The position numbers were made by a program, and so were the translations under genes. Below the pieces are notes generated by a model that was given only the letters and a program-made list of their open reading frames with translations, had not been told where the DNA came from and did not search any database. Of a DNA stretch of 42,838 nt, positions 36,427-42,838 are shown in pieces. This stretch comes from an uncultured Myxococcales bacterium (lineage in GTDB: Bacteria > Myxococcota_A > UBA9042): the NCBI GenBank assembly GCA_903929795.1, contig CAIYWC010000145.1:1-42838 (forward strand). The letters run 5' to 3'. Each line of letters opens with the position of its first letter. Within the stretch, counting starts at the first letter, position 1.

Positions 36427-37220
36427 TGTGGAACCGCCTGTTCGCTGCCTGCCTCGCGTTTGCGCTCTGCCCAGCCGCCGCGTTCGCCGTGGCGCCCGCC
36501 AAGGATCTCGGCAAAGGCGTCGCCGACGATGCCGCGGCCGCGTTCAAGGACCACCGCTTCGAGCAAGCCGCTGAATTATTTGAGAAAGCCTACGCGCTCG
36601 GCAATGATAAGTACGTCCGGCTGCGCAACGCCGGGCGCGCTTGGGAGGAGGCGGGCAAGCTGGAATACGCGCGGACCCAGTTCCAGAAATACCTGGACAA
36701 AGTGCCGAGCGGACCGGACCACGACGAGGTCGCGCAGCGTCTGGAACGGTTGGAGGCGCGGATCGCCGCGGTGCAGCCCGCGAAACCGCTGGCGGATCCA
36801 CTGCTGAAACAGCAGGTTGCGCCCGCGCCGGAGCCCAAACCGCTGGAGCCGGCCGAGCCGGTGGCGCGCGCGGAGCAGCCGCAGACAACGCGGCCGCCGC
36901 GCTGGGTGGCGTGGACGCTGCTGAGCGGCGGGGTGGCACTGTTCGCCGGCGGCATGGGCTGGATGGTCGCGACGGAGACGGCGAACAGCCGGCTGCAGTC
37001 GCAGGACGCCGCCGGGCAGTATTCATTGCCAAAACTTGCCAGTGATCAGGCGGTTATCCTGCACAATCGGATCGGTTGGATCGCGCTTGGCGGCGTGGGT
37101 CTGGGCGTCGCTGTCGTCGGCATCGTCGAGTTGACCCACACCGCGCCGGCCGTCACCGCACACGTCCAGCCGCTGTGGTTGCGCGACGGCGCCGGCCTCG
37201 CGTGGCAAGGCGCGTTTTGA
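36426..37220 (+). CDS. TPR protein with two C-terminal membrane helices, kinase partner
   Basis: 264 residues: signal peptide (about 1-21, ending FAVA), TPR-like helices (about 28-115; FKDHRFEQAAELFEKAY, AGKLEYARTQFQKYL), a Pro-rich linker, two hydrophobic helices with a roughly 45-residue loop between, and a short tail ending GLAWQGAF. It is the architectural twin of the protein at 9865-10794. The start ATG 36426 shares bases with the kinase stop, so the two are translationally coupled and probably act together; GTG 36423 is an alternative start. Periplasmic or membrane location inferred; function unknown. Confidence 0.75.
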   Translation: MWNRLFAACLAFALCPAAAFAVAPAKDLGKGVADDAAAAFKDHRFEQAAELFEKAYALGNDKYVRLRNAGRAWEEAGKLEYARTQFQKYLDKVPSGPDHDEVAQRLERLEARIAAVQPAKPLADPLLKQQVAPAPEPKPLEPAEPVARAEQPQTTRPPRWVAWTLLSGGVALFAGGMGWMVATETANSRLQSQDAAGQYSLPKLASDQAVILHNRIGWIALGGVGLGVAVVGIVELTHTAPAVTAHVQPLWLRDGAGLAWQGAF

Positions 37221-37293
37221 TCGGAAAATCCGCGGCGCCGCCGTTCTCTCGGCCCGCCGCCGCGCGCGACACAACCCCCTGTTGACGGAACCC

Positions 37294-38244
37294 ATGACCC
37301 ACTCCACCGCCAGCCGCACCGCGCGCATCTTCTTGCTCCTCACCGTGTTCACCTGGGCGCAGATCGCCTTTGGCGCGCTGGTTCGCGCCAAGCAGGCCGG
37401 GCTCTCCTGCCCGGATTGGCCGCTGTGCCACGGCGCGCTGGTGCCCAACCTCAAGCTGACCGGCGTTGTGTACGAGTACGGCCACCGCGTGTTCGCCGCA
37501 ATCGTGTCGGCGCTGTACGTGCTGGGCGCGGTCGTGGGCTGGCGCGCGCCTGAGCTGCGGCGGTTCCGCGGGCTGTTCGTGGGCCTGGGCGCGCTGCTGC
37601 TGGTGCAGGCCGTGTTCGGCGGGCTGACCGTGCTTCTGGTGGACAAGTCCGATGGCGCGGCGCGGCCGGCGACGTGGACCGTCGTGTCGCATTTGCTGCT
37701 GGGCAACACTTTTGGCGCGCTGGCGCTGCTGACGGCGCTGCGCTTGCGCGAAATCGACGTGCCCGAGCCCGCGCCCTTGCGCCCACCCCCGCCGCTCACG
37801 CGCGCGCTCGCGGGGCTGTGGATGGCATGTCTGGTGCTGCAGATGGTCATCGGCGGCAGCATCGCCGGCAGCCTGCAGGGCCTCGCCTGCGCGGAATTCC
37901 CGACCTGCAACGGCGGCTTGTGGTTCCCGACGCTGGACGGCTACACCGGCGTGCAGATCCTCCACCGCTGCAACGCGTGCTTGCTCGTGGCGGTCGGTTG
38001 GACGCTGTCCTGGCTGCTGCGCCACCGCGGCCGGCTCGGGCTTGTCGCCAACGGGCTGGCGTGGCTGATTCTGGCGCAGGTGGGTCTGGGCGCGATGAAC
38101 GTCTGGTCGCAGCTCAAACCGCATGTAACAACTGCGCATTCGCTCGTGGCGGCGCTGTTGTTCTCGACGACGGCGGTCCTGGCGATGGAGCTGCGGCGGC
38201 AGCCGAGCGCGACCCCGGCTCCGCTGGAGCGCGAAGGCCATTGA
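37294..38244 (+). CDS. ctaA: Heme A synthase (COX15/CtaA family)
   Basis: 316 residues, eight predicted membrane helices; converts heme O to heme A for aa3-type cytochrome oxidases. The two pseudo-symmetric halves each carry the expected residues: Cys39 and Cys45 (LSCPDWPLC), His64 and His133; then Cys199 and Cys205 (LACAEFPTC), His224 and His282. This four-His, paired-Cys layout is diagnostic. ATG 37294 is chosen; an in-frame TTG at 37282 is possible. No ctaB or oxidase subunit genes are adjacent within the window. It implies an aerobic respiratory lifestyle. Confidence 0.92.
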   Translation: MTHSTASRTARIFLLLTVFTWAQIAFGALVRAKQAGLSCPDWPLCHGALVPNLKLTGVVYEYGHRVFAAIVSALYVLGAVVGWRAPELRRFRGLFVGLGALLLVQAVFGGLTVLLVDKSDGAARPATWTVVSHLLLGNTFGALALLTALRLREIDVPEPAPLRPPPPLTRALAGLWMACLVLQMVIGGSIAGSLQGLACAEFPTCNGGLWFPTLDGYTGVQILHRCNACLLVAVGWTLSWLLRHRGRLGLVANGLAWLILAQVGLGAMNVWSQLKPHVTTAHSLVAALLFSTTAVLAMELRRQPSATPAPLEREGH

Positions 38245-38304
38245 CAGCGCCATCCGCCGCCGACTACACAGTCGCTCCGCGTTAGGCGGCGGCTGGAGTT
38301 TCCC

Positions 38305-39009
38305 GTGACTGCACTGCAAAATTCTCCCCATCGACAGCGGCTTGGCGGCCTGGATACCGTCGTGATTCCGGGCACTCCCGACGGGCCGACCGTCGTGATG
38401 CTGCACGGCTATGGCGCCGACGCCTGGGATCTGGTGCCGCTGGCGCAGGTGCTGCGCGTGCCGCCGGGCACGACCTGGCTGTTTCCCAACGCGCCGCTGG
38501 AGGTTCCGCTGGGGCCGCACATGAGCGGCCGCGCGTGGTTCGCGATCGACATGGCAGCGCTGGAGGCGGCGATGATCCGCGGGCAACACCGTGATTTGTC
38601 GAGAGATTCTCCGCCCGCCATGGAGCACGCCCGCGAGTCCATCCTGCAGATGTTGACCGAGGCGGGCGCGAACTGGTCCAGGACGATCCTCGCCGGTTTT
38701 TCCCAGGGCGCGATGCTGGCGACGGCGACGGCGCTGCAAGCACACCGCCAGCCGCTGGGTCTTGTCGTGCTGTCGGGCACGGTCGTGGATGAGGCGACCT
38801 GGCTGGCTGGCGCCAAAAAGCACAAAGGCCTCGCGGTGTTTCAGAGCCACGGCACGCGCGATCCGCTGCTGGACGTCCACGCGGCGCGGCGGCTGCACCG
38901 GCTGTTCGACGAGGCTGGCCTGATCACGGAATACCACGAGTTTGTCGGCGGCCACGAGATCCCGCAGCCCATCCTCGACCGGCTGAGCGCGTGGCTGGCG
39001 GCGCGCTGA
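38305..39009 (+). CDS. Phospholipase/carboxylesterase (serine hydrolase)
   Basis: 234 residues, alpha/beta hydrolase of the carboxylesterase/lysophospholipase (YpfH/EstB-like) group. Triad: Ser133 in AGFSQGAML, Asp186 in HGTRDPLLD, His217 in GGHEIP; the oxyanion region is MLHGYGADAWDL. No signal peptide, so cytoplasmic. The start is GTG 38305 with GGAG seven bases upstream. The physiological substrate is unknown; small acyl esters or lysophospholipids are typical. It lies 60 bp after ctaA and 75 bp before the next gene, same strand. Confidence 0.88.
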   Translation: MTALQNSPHRQRLGGLDTVVIPGTPDGPTVVMLHGYGADAWDLVPLAQVLRVPPGTTWLFPNAPLEVPLGPHMSGRAWFAIDMAALEAAMIRGQHRDLSRDSPPAMEHARESILQMLTEAGANWSRTILAGFSQGAMLATATALQAHRQPLGLVVLSGTVVDEATWLAGAKKHKGLAVFQSHGTRDPLLDVHAARRLHRLFDEAGLITEYHEFVGGHEIPQPILDRLSAWLAAR

Positions 39010-39084
39010 GCCGTCCGCCTGCCGTTGACCCCAGCAGTCCAAGCCGCAATACTCGCCGCGCGCCATCCGCGTCCCGAGTCGCCC

Positions 39085-41802
39085 ATGCTTTCCCGCATCG
39101 TTCCGCTGCTGCTGTTCCTGACCGGCATGACCGGCCTGTGCTACGAGGTCGTGCTCGGCCGCCTGCTCGCGCAGCACGTCGGCTCGTCCGGCGCGTCGCA
39201 GGCTGTCACGCTGGCGACCTTTCTCGGCGGCATGGCGCTGGGCACGGTGCTCGCGGAGCGCGGGCTGCGGCCGCGGGTGTTCCGGGCGTCGCAGCCGCTG
39301 CGGGGCTACGCGGCGCTGGAGGCGCTCATCGGCCTGTGGGCGTTCGCGCTGCCGTGGCTGTCCGATGGCGCGTTCGCGGCGTTTTCGCACATCGCCCAGG
39401 GTCTGGAGCCAGGCGGCGCGGCGTCGACACTGGCCAAGCTGATCCTCTGCGCGCTGCTGGTCCTGCCGCTGACGCTGGCCATGGGCGCGACGCTGCCGGT
39501 GCTGGCGTCGGGCGTGGAGCGGTTGCAGCCGGCCGACGGCGTGCGCCTGGTGTCGCGCTATTACGTGCTGAACGCGGGCGGCGCGGCGATTGGCGCGGCG
39601 CTGGCGGGGATGTGGCTGATTGAGGCCGTCGGCCTGCGGATGCCGCTGCACCTGGGCGGCGCCATCAACCTCGGCGTCGCAGCGCTGGCCTGGACGCTGT
39701 CCCCGCGGATGCCGACCCACGATGCCCAGCCCGACGCGCAGCTGCAAGCGGCGGGCGGCGGTGGCGTGCCGCTGGACCTGCGAATGGCGGCGCTGGCGAC
39801 CGGCTTTGTCGCGCTGTGCTCGGAGGTGCTGTGGACGCGGCTTGTTGGGCTGCTGCTCGGCTCGTCGGCCTACGCGTTCTCGTTCATGCTGGTTGTGACG
39901 ATTGCCGGCATCTCGCTGGGCAGCGCCGTTGCGTCCTGGCGGCTGAACCGCGGCGCGAACCCGGCGCGCGTGCTGTCCTTTTCGCAGGCGGCGGCGGGCC
40001 TGGGCACGACTTTCCTGCTGATTCGCCTGGACCACCTGCCCGTGCTGCTGGCGGAGCTGCGGCTGGCGATTCCCGCCAATCCGGCGCACTACGGCCAGTG
40101 GCTGCTGACCGGTTTCTCCGTGATTGCGCTGCACTTTTTGCCCGCAGCGATGGCGCTGGGCGCGGCGTTTCCGGCGCTGCTGGCGGCGGCACAGGTGCGC
40201 GGCGCGGCGACGGATCGGGCCACCGCCGAAATTCTCGGCTGGAACACGTTTGGCAACCTGCTGGGCGCGCTGGGCTGCGGTTTCGTGCTGATGCCGGCGC
40301 TGGGGATCGAGAGCGCGCTGCTGGTTGGCGCCATTTTGTCGATTGGCGTGTCGCTGGCCGTCGGCCATCGGCCGCGCGCGGCGCTGGATCTGGCGATTCC
40401 CGGCGTGGCGGCGGTGCTGATGGGCGTGGCGCTGGCGCTGGCGATGCCGGATGGCCGCTACCTGACGCGCGGGCTGTTCCAGCTGCGGGCGACCGCGCCG
40501 GGTCAGGTGGAAGCGACTGCCAAGAAATACGCGGATTATTTTGTGCAGATTTATCGGAGCGATGGCAAGGACGCGACGATTTCCGTGAATGCCTCGCGCG
40601 ACGGCCAAATGAGCCTGGAAACCAACGGAAAAAGCGACGGCGGCACCGGTGGCGATGTCTACACGCAAGTTTTCGCTGGACTCATCGGTTTGATGCACCA
40701 GCCGAATGCGACCGATGCGTTTATGGTCGGGCTGGGCACGGGCCAGTCCGCGGGCGCGATGGCGAGCGACGAGAAGCTGCGGCTCTTGTGCGTCGAATTG
40801 TCGCCGGCGGTCGTGGATGCCGCGCAGCTGTTCAAGGTGGCAAACGATGACGTGCACCACAATCCGCGGGTGAAAATCGCCGTGGCGGACGCGCGCGAGG
40901 TGCTGCACACCCTGCCCGACCACAGCCTGGACATCGTGGTCAGCGAGCCGTCCAACCCGTGGGTCGCGGGCATCAGCGACCTGTTCGCCCGCGAGAGCTT
41001 TGAGCGCATGACGGCCAAGCTGCGGCCCGGCGGCGTGCTTGTGCAATGGCTGCAAACCTATGAAACCAGTGACGATACCTTCAAGTCCGTGCTCTGCACG
41101 ATGCACCAGGTGCTGGGCCACGTCGCGGTCTATCGGATGTCGGTCGGCGATCTGGCGCTTGTCGGCTCGCCGGCGCCGCTGTCGATTGATTTCGCCAAGG
41201 CAGACGCGCTGTTGCAGTCGCCGGGCGTGCAGCGGTACCTGAAGCGCCTGAACCGCCCGGACGTGCCGCGGACGCTCTCGCAGGTCGTGGCAGCGCAGCT
41301 GACGCGCGGTGCGGCGGTGGACCAGATGTGCCGCGATTTCAAGACGCCGCTGCGCGAGGAACGGCCGACGATTGAGTACCGCGCCCCGCGCGACTCGTTT
41401 GCCCGCCAGACGGCGATCCGCGCGACACGCCAGCTGGACGGTCGCAGTGGTCCGGACAGCACGCAGTTTGCGGATACCGAGCTGGCGCGGCTGTTTCGCG
41501 CGCAGCCGCCGTCGCAAGCCGAGCAGACCGCCCTGTTTCAGCACCTGTCCGCGTTCAACCACCCGCTGGACGGGCCGATTGGCGCCGCGCTGATGCCGCT
41601 GGCGGACTGGCCCGCGGCGATGCGCAAACAGCTGGAAGGCCTGCCGCCGTTGGCCACCGCGGGCGTGGACGTGCGCGCGCAGACGTGCAAGCGCCTGCGC
41701 GAGAAGCTTGGCTGGCTGATCCGCGCGCCGCAGACGGCGGTGGGGCCGACAGTGCGGGATCCGGCGGTGGAGGCTTGGGTGGAGGCCTGCGCGGCAAGGT
41801 AG
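39085..41802 (+). CDS. Fused membrane-domain/spermidine-synthase-like protein
   Basis: 905 residues. The N-terminal half (to about 460) has about 12 helices of the MFS-like module found in fused spermidine-synthase proteins, starting LLLFLTGMTGLCYEVVLGRL and repeating the theme in ALCSEVLWTRLVGLLLGSS. The C-terminal half has an aminopropyltransferase/SAM-methyltransferase fold with FMVGLGTGQSAGAM, LCVELSPAVVDAAQLF and VVSEPSNPWVAG, followed by a helical tail. Known relatives are widespread, but their reaction is unresolved. The acidic D-x-x-x-E pattern for polyamine binding is not obvious, so true spermidine synthesis is doubtful. ATG 39085 fits the family start; a TTG at 39025 is in frame. 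The stop is 28 bp before a repeat-family hairpin. Confidence 0.85.
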   Translation: MLSRIVPLLLFLTGMTGLCYEVVLGRLLAQHVGSSGASQAVTLATFLGGMALGTVLAERGLRPRVFRASQPLRGYAALEALIGLWAFALPWLSDGAFAAFSHIAQGLEPGGAASTLAKLILCALLVLPLTLAMGATLPVLASGVERLQPADGVRLVSRYYVLNAGGAAIGAALAGMWLIEAVGLRMPLHLGGAINLGVAALAWTLSPRMPTHDAQPDAQLQAAGGGGVPLDLRMAALATGFVALCSEVLWTRLVGLLLGSSAYAFSFMLVVTIAGISLGSAVASWRLNRGANPARVLSFSQAAAGLGTTFLLIRLDHLPVLLAELRLAIPANPAHYGQWLLTGFSVIALHFLPAAMALGAAFPALLAAAQVRGAATDRATAEILGWNTFGNLLGALGCGFVLMPALGIESALLVGAILSIGVSLAVGHRPRAALDLAIPGVAAVLMGVALALAMPDGRYLTRGLFQLRATAPGQVEATAKKYADYFVQIYRSDGKDATISVNASRDGQMSLETNGKSDGGTGGDVYTQVFAGLIGLMHQPNATDAFMVGLGTGQSAGAMASDEKLRLLCVELSPAVVDAAQLFKVANDDVHHNPRVKIAVADAREVLHTLPDHSLDIVVSEPSNPWVAGISDLFARESFERMTAKLRPGGVLVQWLQTYETSDDTFKSVLCTMHQVLGHVAVYRMSVGDLALVGSPAPLSIDFAKADALLQSPGVQRYLKRLNRPDVPRTLSQVVAAQLTRGAAVDQMCRDFKTPLREERPTIEYRAPRDSFARQTAIRATRQLDGRSGPDSTQFADTELARLFRAQPPSQAEQTALFQHLSAFNHPLDGPIGAALMPLADWPAAMRKQLEGLPPLATAGVDVRAQTCKRLREKLGWLIRAPQTAVGPTVRDPAVEAWVEACAAR

Positions 41803-41829
41803 CGGGCGGCCGCCGCGTGGCGCGGCGGG

Positions 41830-41866
41830 CTGAGGAGAAAACCAGCTGCGCAGTTTTTCTCCTCAG
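41830..41866. terminator. Long hairpin of repeat copy 3, just after the spermidine-synthase-like gene
   Basis: CTGAGGAGAAAA (41830-41841) pairs perfectly with TTTTCTCCTCAG (41855-41866), and the sequence after it is T-rich (ctcctctttcctt). It begins 28 bp past the stop at 41802, fitting a terminator for that gene. Confidence 0.6.
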
Positions 41867-42152
41867 ACTCCTCTTTCCTTGCTTCGGACAGCTGATTTTG
41901 GGTGGATAGGATGGGTTTGGGTGGGCCTGTGCTCGCGCTTCGCGCGGTGCTCGGCCTTGCTCTGGGCCGGATCGGTCGGCTGCTGCTGCTGGTGGCTGCG
42001 CGCCGTCCGCTTTGCGGCCGGGTGCTCGCTATACGGAACGGTTTGGGTCGACGGTTTTTGGGGACTTCGGTCAATGGTCGGCGAATGATTGGCTTGCGCT
42101 TCGCGCTCGCTGGTGGGTCGCTTGGAGACTTGGCTTGCGCTCACGCGCTCGC
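41830..42152 (-). repeat. Dispersed modular repeat, copy 3 (minus orientation)
   Basis: Read on the minus strand: two units with the core gcgaagcgcaagcc-type sequence 41 bp apart (42132 and 42091 on the plus strand), the conserved 44-bp motif (41986-42029), the core block ending cagctgtccgaagcaagg, and the hairpin. 41830-41894 is the near-exact reverse complement of 494-558. No gene is supported in this stretch. Confidence 0.85.
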
Positions 42153-42365
42153 GGCGGTTTTGGGGCGCTGCTGACGCTGGAGTCACACGCCGGAAGTCTG
42201 CTACACGCGCGGCAACCCGCGCTGATTCGCACGCTTGAGCCCCTCCGAGGCCGTAAATGCCCGCTGACGCCACTGCCGAGCCCTGAGCGCATGGTCGGGA
42301 ATCACGCAACGCTTCCCACTCGGCTATCGCACGACACCGAGCGTCTCCGGATCCCTCCACATCAG
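42153..42365. other. Unassigned spacer between two opposed repeat copies
   Basis: 213 bp with no supported gene, tRNA or hairpin. A short minus-strand open frame ending ...WRDPETLGVVR (from 42324) runs out of the repeat and is probably fortuitous or a fragment. Confidence 0.5.
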
Positions 42366-42673
42366 GTAAAGCGCAAGCCCCACAAACCCAAGCCCAGCGA
42401 GCGCGGAGCGCAAGCCAGCACTCCCCGCCAAAGCCGCGAAGTCCCGCCAAACCCGCCGACCAAACCTGTCCTGTGAAGCGAGCACCCGTCCGCAAAGCGG
42501 ACGGCGCGCAGCCACCAGCAGTCGTGGCCGACCAATCGGGCCCCGTGCAAGGCCGAGCACCGCGCGAAGCGCGAGCACAGGCCCACCCAAGTCCAGCCAA
42601 ATCACCCCAAAATCAACTGTCCGAAACGGAAGAGGGGAGCGCGAGGGGAGAAACCGGCGGTTTCTTCCCTCGC
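42366..42673 (+). repeat. Dispersed modular repeat, copy 4 (plus orientation)
   Basis: Two unit remnants (42366 and 42403, spacing 37), the 44-bp motif at 42478-42521 that includes CGTCCGC-AAA-GCGGACG, the block with ccgcgcgaagcgcgagcac and caggcccacccaagtccagc, then ctgtccgaaa and the hairpin. It forms an inverted pair with copy 3. Confidence 0.85.
42641..42673. terminator. Long hairpin ending repeat copy 4
   Basis: GCGAGGGGAGAAACCG (42641-42656) pairs with CGGTTTCTTCCCTCGC (42658-42673): 15 Watson-Crick pairs and one G-T, around a loop of one base in DNA (in RNA the innermost pairs would open). It lies about 30 bp before the IS481-type end. Confidence 0.5.
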
Positions 42674-42705
42674 AGGGCGGCGCCCGCGGCCGCCCCGCGG
42701 TCCGA

Positions 42706-42753
42706 ACCGGGCACATCATTTACACCTTAGACCGGGCACATGGTTTACACATT
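42706..42753. repeat. Tandem terminal motif upstream of the IS481-type transposase
   Basis: accgggcacat-ca-tttacac at 42706 and accgggcacat-gg-tttacac at 42731, 25 bp apart, with 20 of 23 positions shared over 23 bp. They sit just before the transposase start and probably mark the left end of the element or transposase binding sites. Confidence 0.6.
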
Positions 42754-42778
42754 GAGGCATCACGACAGGAGGTCGAAG

Positions 42779-42838
42779 ATGCCGTGGAATCAGGTGACCA
42801 AGATGGAAATTCGGAAGCAGTTCATGGAGAAAGTGACA
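42779..42838 (+). CDS. IS481-type transposase, N-terminal fragment (partial)
   Basis: The frame starts ATG at 42779 after a perfect AGGAGGT ribosome site and reads MPWNQVTKMEIRKQFMEKVT to the window end. MPW...M...K..F is the standard opening of IS481-family (rve integrase core) transposases. The gene continues beyond the window, so intactness is unknown. Confidence 0.65.
   Translation, partial: MPWNQVTKMEIRKQFMEKVT

Noticed and set aside
37153..41562. A 1469-codon antisense open frame opposite ctaA, the esterase and the spermidine-synthase-like gene
   Set aside because: Composition is Arg/Gln/His-rich with no motif, and the opposite strand has three clear genes with catalytic residues in place.
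41863..42719. Overlapping small ORFs on both strands at the right end
   Set aside because: They are translations of the repeat family; similar peptides arise from copies at 138-558 and 23811-24278.

Overview
The window is a stretch of very GC-rich bacterial chromosome that best fits Myxococcota or a close relative such as Bradymonadales. The grounds are a Myxococcus-type cysteine-rich repeat protein, several lipoproteins with Asp/Ala-rich spacers, a possible MYXO-CTERM-like tail, a hybrid histidine kinase, and a Ser/Thr kinase carrying a zinc-ribbon-like head and an AgmX/TonB-like tail. This is inference from gene content. Both edges are insertion-sequence pieces: the last codons of an IS66-type transposase (1-69) and the first codons of an IS481-type transposase (42779-42838).

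Layout. 1-665: IS66 end, then the first copy of a dispersed repeat. 666-5299: amidase, small Cys-rich surface protein, an M3 metallopeptidase lipoprotein gene broken by one in-frame amber codon, and a YtkA-like lipoprotein. 5315-9723: universal stress protein, HrpB helicase, SemiSWEET transporter, cysteine synthase. 9865-13698: a TPR/membrane protein followed by a large lipoprotein with an Asp/Ala heptad array, Cys-rich repeats and four DUF1566-like modules. 13777-18966: MFS transporter, membrane protein, Nramp-like transporter with altered metal-site motifs, NnrS protein, GNAT acetyltransferase. 19145-23215: hybrid histidine kinase and a frameshifted RCC1-like gene. 23252-28221: small anchored protein, second repeat copy, and a lipoprotein/lipoprotein/polytopic-membrane cluster. 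28436-34448: metX-hom (methionine/threonine branch), then nadE and malQ. 34552-41802: Ser/Thr kinase plus its TPR partner, heme A synthase, a serine esterase, and a fused membrane/spermidine-synthase protein. 41803-42838: two opposed repeat copies and the IS481 end.

Most of the window is housekeeping metabolism (NAD, methionine, cysteine, heme A, glycogen/maltodextrin) mixed with surface lipoproteins and signalling. The strongest unexplained signal is a modular non-coding repeat family with four copies at 138-558, 23811-24278, 41830-42152 (minus) and 42366-42673. Each has a block of units with about 41-bp periodicity and ends in a long hairpin. Three of the four also share a core motif conserved over 44 bp. 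Hairpin arms differ between copies but stay complementary, and two copies place the hairpin within 30 bp of a stop codon. I see no rRNA, convincing tRNA, CRISPR array or phage genes.
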